A stretch of 64,000 nucleotides of DNA. Origin: Mycobacterium sp. SM1 (GTDB lineage: Bacteria; Actinomycetota; Actinomycetes; Mycobacteriales; Mycobacteriaceae). Positions 8,765 through 17,863 of this stretch are shown piece after piece. The notes under the pieces are model-generated. The model did no database searches and was not told where the DNA came from. It saw only the letters and a list, made by a program, of their open reading frames with translations. A program made the position numbers and the translations under genes. How positions within the stretch are numbered: position 1 is the first letter of the stretch; each line of letters opens with the position of its first letter. Location of the stretch: assembly GCF_018361265.1 (NCBI RefSeq), contig NZ_JAFLNH010000001.1, positions 2,024,749-2,088,748 on the forward strand, given 5' to 3'.

Positions 8765-10293
8765 CCGCGCCGGCAGTCGACCGGGGTGTCGACACCGATG
8801 CACTGCTGGGCGGCTACTTCGATTACGTCGCGGGCCTGGGCCTCGGTGAGCGGGCGGTGCGCGACCGCATTCGCATCGCGCGCGACTTCCTCTCCCGCCA
8901 CCGGAATCTTGCCGCGTGGATGACTCTGCCCGCCACCGTGCGGGCCGCCGAGCTGCAGTCGAGCAGAGCCTGGCCGCTGGTGTGCTACGCGATTGGCACC
9001 GACCGGATCCGGCTGGATGTCGAGCTGGCCGCGGTCAAGCAGCTGACCGGGCTCGGCCACGCCGTCGCGGCGCGTGATCCGGGTGGGTTCGCGGCGATAC
9101 GAGATGCGGGAAACCGGTTGGGCTGGACCAGCTCCTGGGTCGAAACGGTGCTCGGTGAGTGCCTGGCGGTGCTGCTGGCCTGCCGCGGAGGGCTGGTTGC
9201 CGACCTCACCGTGCAGGGCATCGACGAGTTCGATGCCGCGCTATCGGTCAGCTCGATCCCACCCTCGTCGCGGCGCGCCTACCGGGCACGGCTGGCCAGC
9301 CTGCGCCAGCTGCTGTTCGAGACCGGTGTGGTCGACACCGCACCGCGGCGGCGAGTCTGGGCGCGCAGCCTCGAGCAGCGCTTCGCCGACGTGGCGATGG
9401 CCGAACCGATCCGGGACACGTTGTTGCGCTATGTCCGGGTGCGCGCAGCGGTGCTGCGCCCGAAGTCGGTGGAGTCGCTGATCAACGATCTGCTGCCGTT
9501 CGCCGAATACCTCACCACCCACCACCCCGATATCACCTGTTTGAGCCAGCTGGACCGGGCCTGCATCGAGGGCTACCTCACCTGGAACCGCACCCGGGGC
9601 TGGCGCGGGCAACGCGCCGCCGCCGGCGCGCGGCGCACCATCTCGGCCGCGGTCGCCCAATCGGCGGTGCTGAGCCTGCGCAACCTGCTCGACGACATCA
9701 CCGCCTGGGGCTGGCAGCAGGCACCACCGCGGCGGCTGGTCTTCGCCGCCGATGTCCCCAAACTCGACCAGCCGCTGCCGCGTGCCCTGGCCCCCGACGT
9801 CGATGCGGCGGTGATGAACGCCATTGCCGACCTGGATGATCCGTTCACCCGCGTCGGGCTGACCGTGCTGCGCGGTGCCGGGCTGCGGGTCGGCGAACTG
9901 CTCGACCTGGAACTGGGCAGCATCATCGATTACGGACCCGCCGGCACCTGGTTGAAAGTGCCGCTGGGCAAGCTGGCCACCGAACGCATGGTGCCGCTGT
10001 CGGCGGCCACCGTCGCCGTCCTCGATGAGTGGGTCAGCTACCGTGGTGCGCACCGGCCGTTGCCGCACCCACGCACCGGTGTGCTCACCGACTTTCTGTT
10101 CACCCAGCGCGGGCGTCGCCTCGGCTATACCCGGCTTCGCAATGGGCTGCTCGCCGCCGCCAAAGCCGCCGGGCTACGCGCACCCCACGGCGGCGCACTC
10201 GTCGTCACTCCTCATCAGCTGCGCCACACTTGGGCCACAGAACTGGCGAATGCCGGCATGAGCCTACAAGCGTTGATGGCGTTGCTCGGGCAT
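8761..10293 (+). pseudogene. TnpB-like tyrosine recombinase of element 1, 5' part (split by copy A)
   Basis: The first 511 residues of a large (about 650 aa when rejoined) tyrosine recombinase. Seen: a SAM-like N-terminal core-binding region, the first Arg box (GAGLRVGELLDLEL, about residue 380), and HQLRHTWATEL, ending at MALLGH, where the reading frame runs into copy A at 10294. The matching 3' part is at 13272-13685 in the same orientation. Removing 10294-13271 restores ...LLGH-VTPQMTIRY... without a frameshift, so the insertion is clean and recent. The split falls between the HxxR box and the Tyr nucleophile, so the enzyme is inactive. Confidence 0.9.
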
Positions 10294-10323
10294 TATGCGG
10301 GTGATCTTGTCAAGTGGGTGCGG

Positions 10324-12150
10324 TCAGGAGGCGGCATCGTCGAGGCGGGCGAGCAGTCCGTCGAACACTTTCTGGCGGCCGAGTTGTCCTTTCTCGGCGG
10401 CGTCGTCGCGTTGTGCCTGCAGAGTCGGGCGGAATTCGATGGTGGTCTGGAAGAAAGTGCAGGATTCGCAGATGGATTCGAAGTGGCAGTCCAGGCCGAC
10501 GGGTCGGGCGCAGTAGCCGTTGCCGAGCATGCGGCGGTGCATCTCGGCACGGAGCTTGCGCATTTCAGCGCCTTCGGCGTCGGCGGGAAGTGCGCGCGGC
10601 TGATCGTAGAGGGCTTCGACTTTTTCACTGACGGAGAAGTATTCGTCGGCGACAGTGCGATCGGCGATTCGGGCGTAAACGAGCGTCATACGCATAGATC
10701 GGTGACCCAACAGCGCGGGCAGCGCTTCCAGGGACATGCCGCGGTTGATCGCCTGGGTCGCCAAGGTATGCCTGAGACGATGCGGCGAAACACGGCCGAT
10801 GCCAGCCGCTTTCGCGGCTTCAGCGACTGCCCGATCGACGCGGCCCTCGCCGATGCGTTGGCCGTATTCGATAAACAGGTAGGGGCTGCGCAAGCTGGTG
10901 GGTCGGTTGGCGATCCAGGCGTCGAGGAGGTCCTTGAGTTGGGGGTGCAAGGGGATGTAGCGGTCGGTGCGCAGTTTCCCCAGCGGCACGTGCAACCAGT
11001 ATGCCGCCCCGATCTGCACCACGGAATCAACTGTGAGATCGAGGAATTCGCCCTTGCGCAGCCCAGTGCGGGCCAGAAACTCCACACACAGTCGAACGAA
11101 CGGATCATCAGCGGTGCGCGCGGCCTGCAGCAGCTTGGTGAACGCGGCGTCGTCGAGGAAGCGGGGCAGCGGGTCGTCGCGCAGCGGCAGGTCGCCGGTG
11201 AACATGAGCACGCGGGCGGGAATGTCGTCGCCGCACCATTCGGTGAGCCGGTCGAAGCAGGTGCGCAGGGTACCGAGGTGTTCGGCGAGACTGATCTTGG
11301 ACAACCGCCCACCGCGGGCCGAGGGCCGGGTGCTCAGGTGCAGCTTGTAGGCCTCGATGTGTGTCCGACGCAGGTCGGCGACGCAGACCACCTCGGGGGC
11401 GTTCGCGGCGAGCCAACCGGCGAACTCCCGCAGCACGCCTTCGACGCGCACCATCGTCGACGCCCGCAGCGACAGCCGTGTCTGGGCGATGTAACCGGTC
11501 AGGGTGGCCGCCAGCCGCGGCGGGACCGCCGCCCACTGGGCGGCCCGTTCAGCCGAGCGGTTTGGGCTGGTCTTGCGGGGCGCGGTGTCCAGGACGCCGA
11601 GGTGGAACAGGGTGGTCTGCGCACCGAACAGCGCCGCGCTCAGTGCCTTGGCGCCGTGGCTGCCGGGTCGGTGGCGAGTTATCGCGCTGATCAACGCTTT
11701 TCGCTGCGTATCGATCACCGGCTGGGTCAGCTTCTCGGGAGTCAGCCCGGCCAGCGCGGCCACCTTGGCCAGGGCGGACCACTGCAGGCGGGTCACGACG
11801 GGACCGAACCCGAGCTCAGTGGAGGTCGCCACGAACCGTTGGTGGAACCTGCGGTGATGGTGAGCGGCGACTTCGCCGAGGTAGGGCCGGCACGCCACGA
11901 GATAGTCCGGGCTGGGCCGCAGCCGTCCCGTCACGATCAGCCAACCGACCACCCGTCGATCCTTCAGCGGCAAAGCGCACTGGGTTGCCAGCGGCAACGC
12001 AGACCAGCCCGCCACACCCACGCGGGTGAAGAACGTGCGGGCCACCGAGGTCACCGGGTGTCCCGCGAACATCCTGGCCGCAACGAGGTCGGCCCTATAC
12101 GCCTCGACGAGCTCCTCGATGTCGGGGCGAGGTGCCGGTGACCGGTTCAT
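10324..12150 (-). CDS. TnpB-type tyrosine recombinase of copy A
   Basis: 608 residues, close to the 630 of Tn554 TnpB. Seen: the catalytic Arg box TGLRKGEFLDL (about residue 383), HRLRHTLATQ (about 475), LLGHRSMRMTLVYARIA with the Tyr nucleophile (about 513), and a C-terminal Cys cluster (CARPVGLDCHF...CESC) seen in large recombinases of this group. Start ATG 12150 overlaps the tnpA stop by 4 nt. It differs from copy B mainly at one residue (EALPALLGH here, EALAALLGH in B). Intact. Confidence 0.92.
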   Translation of the reverse strand: MNRSPAPRPDIEELVEAYRADLVAARMFAGHPVTSVARTFFTRVGVAGWSALPLATQCALPLKDRRVVGWLIVTGRLRPSPDYLVACRPYLGEVAAHHHRRFHQRFVATSTELGFGPVVTRLQWSALAKVAALAGLTPEKLTQPVIDTQRKALISAITRHRPGSHGAKALSAALFGAQTTLFHLGVLDTAPRKTSPNRSAERAAQWAAVPPRLAATLTGYIAQTRLSLRASTMVRVEGVLREFAGWLAANAPEVVCVADLRRTHIEAYKLHLSTRPSARGGRLSKISLAEHLGTLRTCFDRLTEWCGDDIPARVLMFTGDLPLRDDPLPRFLDDAAFTKLLQAARTADDPFVRLCVEFLARTGLRKGEFLDLTVDSVVQIGAAYWLHVPLGKLRTDRYIPLHPQLKDLLDAWIANRPTSLRSPYLFIEYGQRIGEGRVDRAVAEAAKAAGIGRVSPHRLRHTLATQAINRGMSLEALPALLGHRSMRMTLVYARIADRTVADEYFSVSEKVEALYDQPRALPADAEGAEMRKLRAEMHRRMLGNGYCARPVGLDCHFESICESCTFFQTTIEFRPTLQAQRDDAAEKGQLGRQKVFDGLLARLDDAAS

Positions 12151-13193
12151 TTCTCGGCCGCCTCACCGGACGCGACGACCTGCGCCTCGATCGCCTCGGC
12201 GGCCCGCAGGTACTCCCGTTCCAGCCAGTCGTTGGCCAGATGCAGATAGATGCGGGTCGAGTCGATCGATGCGTGGCCGGCCTGAGCCTGGATCGCCTCC
12301 AGCGCCATCCCCGCCTCCCGCAGCCGGGTGAAACAGGTGTGCCGCAGCTGATGGCACGTCGCCTGGGTCAGCCCGGCGCGACCGCGCGCACCCTCGAGGA
12401 TCTCGTCCAGACCGGCAGCCGACAACGGCTCGCCACGCCGGGATCCCTTCAACACCACGAACACTCGATCGGTCGACGTCTGCGGGCGCTCCTGATCCAG
12501 ATAGTCCCCCAGCGATGCGAAGAACCGCGCCGATACCGGCACCATCCGCTGCCGACCGCCCTTGCCTTCGGCCACGAACACCCGCCGCTCGCCGGCGTTG
12601 ACATCGTCGAGGCGCAGTCCCAGCACCTCACAGCGTCGCAGACCACCCAGCAGCATCGCCTCGACCATGGCCCGGTCGCGGTGGGTGCGCAGCGCCGCCC
12701 GCAACGCGTCGACCTCGCTTGGCACCAGCACCCGGGGCAGCGTGCGCGGGGTGCGGATCAACGGCACGCCGCCCTTGCCGCGCCGAGCACCGGGGCGACG
12801 CGCCGCCAGGCTTGTCGGGACGGGGTTGCAGGTGACGCCGGTATCACCGCGGGCCGCGAGGTAGGCATACAGGCCACGCACACTGGACAACCGGCGGGCG
12901 ATCGTGCGCGACGCCAACCCTGGCTCGCCGTCCTCCAACCGCACCACCTGCTCGCCCAAGCGGGCAGTGCGTTGAGAAGCCAAGAACGCGAAGACATCTG
13001 CGGCGTTCACCTGAGCCGGTTGCTTGGCAACTACACCGAAGAAGATCTTCAAATCCGACGCCACCGCCAGCCATGTGTTGGTCCGGGCTCGCGCCGCAAC
13101 GAAGGCCAGGTAGTCATCCAGCAGCGAATGCCCCAGGGTGATCGCGACCAGTTCCGCCCCACGATGGTGACGAACCAGGCACGGCATGAACAC
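12147..13193 (-). CDS. TnpA-type tyrosine recombinase of copy A
   Basis: 348 residues, close to Tn554 TnpA. It starts GTG 13193 with a GGGAGG ribosome site a few bases upstream. Seen: an N-terminal SAM-like domain, the Arg box LLGGLRRCEVLGL (about residue 200), CHQLRHTCFTRL (about 291) and QAGHASIDSTRIYLHLAN with the Tyr nucleophile (about 325). It differs from copy B at a few residues (for example LSSVRG against LSRVRG). Intact, translationally coupled to tnpB. Confidence 0.92.
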   Translation of the reverse strand: MFMPCLVRHHRGAELVAITLGHSLLDDYLAFVAARARTNTWLAVASDLKIFFGVVAKQPAQVNAADVFAFLASQRTARLGEQVVRLEDGEPGLASRTIARRLSSVRGLYAYLAARGDTGVTCNPVPTSLAARRPGARRGKGGVPLIRTPRTLPRVLVPSEVDALRAALRTHRDRAMVEAMLLGGLRRCEVLGLRLDDVNAGERRVFVAEGKGGRQRMVPVSARFFASLGDYLDQERPQTSTDRVFVVLKGSRRGEPLSAAGLDEILEGARGRAGLTQATCHQLRHTCFTRLREAGMALEAIQAQAGHASIDSTRIYLHLANDWLEREYLRAAEAIEAQVVASGEAAEK

Positions 13194-13271
13194 GACAACC
13201 TCCCGCCGCCAGCATCCGCGTCAGCCCCGCTGGATCACGGCAGACACGCCGAATATCACCCGTATATCAAA

Positions 13272-13685
13272 CATGTCACGCCGCAGATGACGATCCGCTA
13301 CGCCACACTCGCCTCGCCCACTCTGCGCGCCGCTTACGACGAGGCCATGGGCAAGATGCGCCGCCAGTTCACCCTCACCCCGGTCGGCAAACCCATCCTG
13401 CCCGACAAGGTCAGCTGGCTGAACAGCGAGATGCTGAAAACCCGTGTGGCGCACGGCTACTGCGCCCGCCACCCGGCCGCCGGCGCCTGCCCGTATGCCA
13501 ACATCTGCGAAACCTGCGACAACTACATCACCGCACCCGAATTTCGCGGCGCCCTCACCGATCAACTCGCCGACATCCAGGTCCTCAAGACCGACGCCGA
13601 GACCCGCGGCTGGACCGACGAAGCCGCCCGCCACGCCCACGTCGCGCACGCCCTCACGGACCACCTGCAGCGCCTCGACCGCTGA
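13272..13685 (+). pseudogene. TnpB-like tyrosine recombinase of element 1, 3' part
   Basis: Continuation of the gene that begins at 8761. Seen: it opens HVTPQMTIRYATLAS, containing the Tyr nucleophile, and ends with a C-terminal Cys cluster (CARHPAAGACPYANICETC) typical of these large recombinases. It has no start of its own. The first codon, CAT (His), is shared with the end of the 5' part. Downstream the element is cut by an IS256 remnant, and no tnpC-like gene follows. Confidence 0.88.
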
Positions 13686-13729
13686 AACCCCGAACCAGCC
13701 ACCGGGTTGACCCACCCCCGAGGGCCGGA

Positions 13730-13968
13730 TAATCGAACGGTTGAACAAAGAGATCAAGCGGCGAGCCGACGTGGTGGGCATCTTCCCCGATCGCAGTGCG
13801 ATCATCCGCCTCGTCGGCGCGGTGTTAGCTGAACAGCACGACGAATGGATCGAAGGCCGCCGCTACCTTGGCCTCGACGTGCTCACCCGATCCCGCGCAG
13901 TGCTGGCCACCACCGACCAACCGGTCGATGACCAGTCCGGCACCACCACCCCGGCATTGACGGCCTAA
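13730..13968 (+). pseudogene. IS256-family transposase, C-terminal remnant
   Basis: About 79 C-terminal residues of an IS256-type transposase: [20 protein letters not shown], then [13 protein letters not shown] and RRYLGLDVL. This is the helical tail that follows the catalytic Glu region in IS256/IS1081-like enzymes. No start and no DDE core are present, so it is a scar marking a deletion endpoint between element 1 and the prophage remnant. It is unrelated in frame to the full IS256 element at 48884-50182. Confidence 0.85.
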
Positions 13969-14180
13969 ACTCCCACCCGAAGGGTCACGCATCGAGCGAA
14001 CTCATACACCACCACTCCGGACTTGGCCCACTGGCTGGCCCAGCCGCTGCGCGCTAGCCGCTCATCAAGCAAGTCGTCGAGCAGCGCACTGCTCGGCCTG
14101 CAGCCGCTTAGTTCGCGTGCTGTGCGACGCACAGCCGCCAGCAGCCGAAGTTCTGAGTCGATGACCTCGAAGTCGCGCAT
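13965..14180 (-). CDS. Small hypothetical protein
   Basis: 71 residues, ATG at 14180 with AAGG about 7 nt upstream. No recognised domain; the predicted product is mostly helical with many Arg and Leu residues. It ends against the IS256 scrap, so the C-terminus may be altered. Its position beside the synthetase operon suggests a phage accessory gene, but coding status is uncertain. Confidence 0.35.
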   Translation of the reverse strand: MRDFEVIDSELRLLAAVRRTARELSGCRPSSALLDDLLDERLARSGWASQWAKSGVVVYEFARCVTLRVGV

Positions 14181-14301
14181 GCGCAGACCTTATGGCCGCA
14201 GGCTGCCGGCGGCACTTCACCCGAGCTGGCGGCGCCCCGCTATCGTGTGCCCCGTCGACGTAATGCTCGGCGTGACGAAGTTCGATAGGGAGGGTTGTTA
14301 G

Positions 14302-14484
14302 ATGCCCGCTGCAGTCAACGAAAAGAACAAGACCGCCGCCGCGCTCTACACGCAGCTGGGAAAGGAACTCGAGGAGCTGGTTTCCAAAAACGAGGACCAA
14401 GGCTACCGGCTGCAGGAGCTTGAACGTATTGCTCGGATTTACACGCTCGTCGCGGAGACGCCGCGCCTGGCGATCTCAGACTAG
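14302..14484 (+). CDS. Small hypothetical helical protein
   Basis: 60 residues from ATG 14302, preceded by a strong AGGGAGGG ribosome site about 10 nt upstream. The sequence is rich in Glu, Lys and Leu and probably forms one or two amphipathic helices (KELEELVSKNEDQGYRLQEL). Not recognised. Its last codons overlap the 3' end of the convergent small gene at 14476-14748 by 9 bp, a tight arrangement typical of phage genomes. Confidence 0.6.
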   Translation: MPAAVNEKNKTAAALYTQLGKELEELVSKNEDQGYRLQELERIARIYTLVAETPRLAISD

Positions 14485-14748
14485 GGGCTGCGTCTCGGTC
14501 AGGAACTCGGAGAACATTGAGGTCTCAGACCTGTGGAAGTAGTGGCCGTGCGTCTTCATCACAGTCTCGATGCTGTCGGCGCCGATCAGCACGACTTCGT
14601 AACCGTCGAGGCAGCCGCGGTACTTGCGCTCCATCGCGTCATAAGCCTGGATCGCGACGTCGCGATCCGAGAACTCTTCCTGGTGCACGAGTAGACCTTG
14701 GTCGAAGCTGTAGACCAACAGGAAGTAAACAGCATCGTCTCTGCTCAT
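14476..14748 (-). CDS. Small protein downstream of the RelA/SpoT-type synthetase; possible antitoxin or partner
   Basis: 90 residues from ATG 14748, chosen because GAGGAG lies 9 nt upstream; a longer GTG start at 14793 has no clear ribosome site. Not recognised. Seen: an alpha/beta-like pattern (VYFLLVYSFDQGLLVHQEE, then YEVVLIGADSIETVM) and an acidic overall charge. It follows the synthetase gene by 9-55 nt on the same strand, so it is almost surely co-transcribed. In known toxic small alarmone synthetase (toxSAS) pairs the antitoxin is an adjacent small gene, so that role is the first hypothesis; this is inference from position only. Confidence 0.6.
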   Translation of the reverse strand: MSRDDAVYFLLVYSFDQGLLVHQEEFSDRDVAIQAYDAMERKYRGCLDGYEVVLIGADSIETVMKTHGHYFHRSETSMFSEFLTETQPLV

Positions 14749-14802
14749 CCCTGCGTTCTCCTCGGTTTCGGCGTTTTGCTGTGACTTCGCCACTGATCAC
14801 CA

Positions 14803-15531
14803 CTACTCATTGTAGTAACGGGCCTCTATGACGGCGCGCCGGGCAGCGTTGAACCGCCGCGTCAACTCAAACGATATCGGGATACCGTACTCGCGTCTGT
14901 AAATTACCTCTCCTGCCGCGCTGAAGTACTCGAGCATCTCTGCTGGACCTTCGCTGTCCTTGAGGTTGACGCCACGGTCACCGTGGCGAGCGTCTGCTGC
15001 CTCGGCGGCGTCGGCCCACTGCTGTTGACCCCGCGTCCTCAGCTGAACCTCGATGGCGCGGCCATCTCGCCTGACTACGAAATGGACAGCGCGATACCCA
15101 ATAGGCTTGGGTGCGGCAATGTAATCGCGTGCCGGCCGACAAAAATCAGGCTTCCATCTCTTTTCGACTCGCCGACGAACTCGGTCTAGTTCTCCGCCGT
15201 CACGCAAAATCGCCCGCACTCCGCCGATGTCTTCTAGACGCGCGAGCGCCGTTCTGCCTGTAGGGCTGCCTACTGTCCGCTGTAGCTTTCGGATGATACG
15301 GGGCACACGCTTTAGTCGCTGGCTGATGACTTCGTCGGCCCCTTCTGTCCGCACCATGCTTCGAAGCCCCAAGCGGACCTTTACCATCGGATAGGCATGC
15401 GCGGCGCGGAAGGCAGATATGACCTCGATGGCATGGTCGATCTCGTCGAGCGTCGCGACGAGGCCCTCAAAGCGGACCTTTCTGATTAACTCGCCGCAGC
15501 GATTGATCTCGGATTTACTGGGTTCCGACAT
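14803..15531 (-). CDS. RelA/SpoT-domain nucleotide synthetase, toxSAS-like, phage-borne
   Basis: 242 residues with a single synthetase domain and no hydrolase or regulatory domain, the size of a small alarmone synthetase. Seen: ARLEDIGGVRAIL (about residues 95-107), matching the family's conserved (Q/E)DIxGxR segment; DYIAAPKPIGYRAVHF (about 137-152), containing the GYR(S/A)xH substrate loop with its Tyr; and IEVQLRTRGQQQWAD (about 160-174). Start ATG 15531 overlaps the upstream gene by 17 bp. Phage-encoded members such as PhRel of mycobacteriophage Phrann are toxic and give phage exclusion. Alarmone or tRNA pyrophosphorylation cannot be told apart by eye. Confidence 0.88.
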   Translation of the reverse strand: MSEPSKSEINRCGELIRKVRFEGLVATLDEIDHAIEVISAFRAAHAYPMVKVRLGLRSMVRTEGADEVISQRLKRVPRIIRKLQRTVGSPTGRTALARLEDIGGVRAILRDGGELDRVRRRVEKRWKPDFCRPARDYIAAPKPIGYRAVHFVVRRDGRAIEVQLRTRGQQQWADAAEAADARHGDRGVNLKDSEGPAEMLEYFSAAGEVIYRREYGIPISFELTRRFNAARRAVIEARYYNE

Positions 15532-15892
15532 GGCGCCCCGTCCGAAGCGGCTCCGTGCGTAGCAGCCTGACCATCTGCCACGGCAGCGAGTGTGTCTGCC
15601 GCTGCGGCAGCGGCCGCACTGGCGCCGCCATGAGCGCCGCGTGCTCGTAGTCGGCTCGGGCGGCGAGCGCCTGGCGCCGCTGCCGCTCGCCGTTCAGCAT
15701 CCAGACGGCGCCGCCGACGCTGGCCAGCGCGATCACAGCCAGCGCCGCGACAGGATGAACGCTCAGCATCATGCACAGCAGCGCGAGAGCGAACAGTCCC
15801 GCCGTTACTGCCGCGGCGGGATGCCTGTCCGGCCAGGCGGCGCGCGTGCAGCGGGTTTCGTAGCCGCAGCGCGGACAGTGGTACTTCGTCAT
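15515..15892 (-). CDS. Zinc-ribbon membrane protein, first gene of the synthetase operon
   Basis: 125 residues from ATG 15892. Seen: an N-terminal zinc-ribbon-like knuckle (YHCPRCGYETRC), then two close hydrophobic spans around residues 24-40 and 44-60 (AVTAGLFALALLCMML and AALAVIALASVGGAVW), and an Arg-rich cytoplasmic tail. Not recognised as a named family. It overlaps the synthetase start by 17 bp, which implies translational coupling. A membrane-anchored partner could act as sensor or inhibitor of the synthetase; that is inference. Confidence 0.6.
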   Translation of the reverse strand: MTKYHCPRCGYETRCTRAAWPDRHPAAAVTAGLFALALLCMMLSVHPVAALAVIALASVGGAVWMLNGERQRRQALAARADYEHAALMAAPVRPLPQRQTHSLPWQMVRLLRTEPLRTGRHVGTQ

Positions 15893-16161
15893 GGCTTTAC
15901 GCCTCTCACAGTTCGTCACCAGGACGGATGCAGTTTGGGCACCGCAGCTCGAAGGCCATATCAGTAAACCAGGGGAGGCCCACCACCCCGCCCCCACCTG
16001 GCCACCCTCGCCGCGCGGTTCTGTGGATTTCGGCCTGCCCGCAACCCCGGATTTTTGCCGCTGGCGCTGAAAATCGTTTGCTGTCGTGCCTGTTATGGGT
16101 TTGTGTTGAAGGAGGCCGATATGGCTGAGAGCGGTTACAGCGCAACCGGATTGGTGGTGGC
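15893..16161. other. Divergent intergenic region in prophage remnant
   Basis: No credible gene. It should hold the promoters of the leftward synthetase operon and the rightward terminase. A GAAGGAGG-like ribosome site near 16110 precedes a tiny ATG frame of 14 codons (from 16119) that ends at the terminase start, a possible leader peptide. Confidence 0.4.
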
Positions 16162-16647
16162 GTGATGCCGCCGACTCCGAATCCGGCGTCGTTGCGGCGT
16201 GGGCACCGCTCGCACGCGCCGAGACGCGTTTTGCAGGCAGTGCAGAATCCGACCGTGCCGCCGTTGCCTGCGTATTGCGATTGGCATCCCGCGGTTGTCG
16301 ATTTCTGGGAGTCGGCGTGGCGGTCGCCGATGCCGCAGGAGTGGGATGAGTCGGATCGGCATAACGTGCTGATGGCGGCGCGGGCTATGCAGATGGCGTG
16401 GGATTCTGAGACGCGGCCGACGGCTAGGTCGGCGGCGATGGCCGAGTGGCGGCTGCTGCTGCGTGAGTGTGGGTTGACGCCGATGTCGCGGCGCACGTTG
16501 CAGATTGAGATCGAGCGTTCCGATGAGGCGACTGATCGGGGTAATGCTCGCCGAGCGGAGAAGCGGACGGCGACGAAGGCTGAACAGCAGGCCAAAGATC
16601 CGCGGCGTGGGGGAAATCCCCCGAAAGTGTGGAGGCATGCCCTATGA
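16162..16647 (+). pseudogene. Phage terminase small-subunit-like gene, interrupted by an IS3 element
   Basis: 161 codons; the first about 151 are phage sequence and the rest come from the IS left end. Seen: a basic N-terminus, then a helical region (HPAVVDFWESAWRS...RHNVLMAARAMQMAW) typical of P27-type small terminase subunits of actinophages. Removing the IS (16615-17863) joins GGA at 16612-16614 to AAC at 17864, in the same frame as the large-subunit sequence (GGNPWFARCR...). Either small and large subunits were fused here, or the overlap lies in what is left. Start GTG 16162 or ATG 16165. Confidence 0.7.
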
Positions 16648-16656
16648 GGTAAGGAC

Positions 16657-16948
16657 ATGTCAGAGACGCGCAGGAAGTTCGACCGGGAGTTTCGGGGAGG
16701 GAGCGGTACGGATAGTCCGGGATACCGGTAAGCCGATCGCGCAGGTGGCCCGAGACCTCGGGATCCATCCGGGCACCCTGGGTAATTGGGTTGCCAAAGA
16801 TCGTGCTGAAAGGGAAGGCGCCCAGGGGCTTTCCACCGCTGATATCGCCGAGTTGAAGCGGCTGCGCGCCGAGGTCGCCGAGCTGCGCATGGAGCGTGAT
16901 GTGCTCAAGCGATCCGTGGTCGGCTGGGTCAAGGAGGCGAGCAGGTGA
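16657..16948 (+). pseudogene. IS3-B orfA, helix-turn-helix protein, frameshifted
   Basis: OrfA supplies the DNA-binding half of the IS3 transposase. Seen: ATG 16657 starts [13 protein letters not shown], then one extra G in the GGGG run near 16694-16699 shifts the frame; the rest ([23 protein letters not shown], a helix-turn-helix, and a leucine-zipper-like tail) continues in the next frame to the stop at 16948. It could be a real inactivation or a homopolymer sequencing error. Confidence 0.8.
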
Positions 16949-17838
16949 GTGTGGCCCGCTTTATCGCCGACCAGAGGACCGTGCATCGGGTGCCACACAC
17001 GGTGTGCTGCGCGCTTTTGGGGGTCAGCGTTTCCTGGTTCTATAAGTGGCTGGACCGCGAGCCCACTGAGCGGCAGCGACGCCGCGCGCGGCTGGATGCG
17101 CGAGTGGCGGAGCTGTTGGAGCGCTCCCAGCGCACGTACGGCTCGCCGCGGATCCACGCCGACCTGCTCGCTGAAGGCTGGAAGGTCAGCGTGAACACGG
17201 TGGCCGACTCGATGCGCCGGCACGGGCTGGCCGGGCGCAAGCCTAAGCGCCCCAGGGGGTTGACCCGCCAGGACAAGAAGGCACCTAAGTTCCCCGACCT
17301 GCTCAAACGGGACGCCACCGCCGCAGCGCCCAACCGGGCGTGGTGCGGTGATATCACCGAAATCCCCACCGATGAGGCCAAACTGTCTTTGGCTTCGGTC
17401 CTGGAGCTGTGCGGGCGACGTTTGCTGGCTTGCCCGATGTCGGAGCACCCCGATGCCGAGCTGGCCAGCGACGCGATCAAGATGGCCGTCGCAGTACGTG
17501 GCGGGCGCGCAGCGATCGCTGGCGTGATCTTTCACACTGATCGCGGATCTACCTACACCGCCAATGATTTCACTAAGCTGTGCCGCAAGCTCGGGGTGCG
17601 CCAATCGATGGGACGTGTCGGGTCGTGCTTCGACAACGCCGCCAGCGAGGCGTTCTTTTCCACCCTCGAACACGAGGTGCTGTCCCGCCACCACTTCGCC
17701 ACCAAGGCACAGGCACGCGAGGCCATCACCACCTGGTGCTACGAGTTCTACAACACCCGACGTCGGCACAGCTCAGCCGGGTTGCTGCCACCCGTCGAAT
17801 ACGAAAAAATCACGGCCATCCAACCGCAGGCCGCATAA
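16945..17838 (+). CDS. IS3-B orfB, DDE transposase
   Basis: 297 residues, GTG 16945 overlapping the orfA stop. Seen: the HTH_21 region ([17 protein letters not shown]), then the rve core with the first Asp in [12 protein letters not shown], the second in [13 protein letters not shown], and the Glu in [14 protein letters not shown]. The C-terminus [19 protein letters not shown] is standard. Intact, but production of the fused OrfAB depends on the frameshifted orfA. Confidence 0.92.
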   Translation: MSVARFIADQRTVHRVPHTVCCALLGVSVSWFYKWLDREPTERQRRRARLDARVAELLERSQRTYGSPRIHADLLAEGWKVSVNTVADSMRRHGLAGRKPKRPRGLTRQDKKAPKFPDLLKRDATAAAPNRAWCGDITEIPTDEAKLSLASVLELCGRRLLACPMSEHPDAELASDAIKMAVAVRGGRAAIAGVIFHTDRGSTYTANDFTKLCRKLGVRQSMGRVGSCFDNAASEAFFSTLEHEVLSRHHFATKAQAREAITTWCYEFYNTRRRHSSAGLLPPVEYEKITAIQPQAA

Positions 17839-17863
17839 CGGAAACCTCCACGTTTTCAGGGGA

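Larger units (their letters stand above)
10294..13271 (-). mobile_element. Two-gene Tn554-like transposon, copy A (2,978 bp)
   Basis: The element carries tnpA (348 aa) and tnpB (608 aa) on the minus strand. The tnpB-side end reads TATGCGGGTGATCTT from 10294; the tnpA-side end, read on the minus strand, reads GATATACGGGTGATATT just inside 13268. These form an imperfect inverted repeat. The flanks end and begin with CAT (10291-10293 and 13272-13274), the His codon of the host tnpB. A near-identical copy of the same length lies in opposite orientation at 31532-34509; only a handful of amino-acid differences are visible between them. No tnpC-like gene is present. Confidence 0.92.
16617..17863 (+). 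mobile_element. IS3-family element (IS3-B) inside the terminase
   Basis: About 1.25 kb, bounded by an imperfect inverted repeat: TCCCCCGAAAGTGTGGAGG from 16617, and TCCCCTGAAAACGTGGAGG on the minus strand ending at 17863. It carries orfA and orfB with a 4-nt overlap. Confidence 0.85.

Noticed and set aside
8761..12141. A continuous forward frame of more than 1,100 codons from tnpB of element 1 into copy A
   Set aside because: After 10293 it is the antisense of the copy A tnpB. The real gene continues at 13272.
8421..13685. Calling element 1 plus copy A a recombinase-in-trio (RIT) element
   Set aside because: The genes are in two orientations, belong to two nested elements, and the pattern of 350-aa and 600-aa recombinases with a small coiled-coil tnpC fits Tn554-like organisation better.
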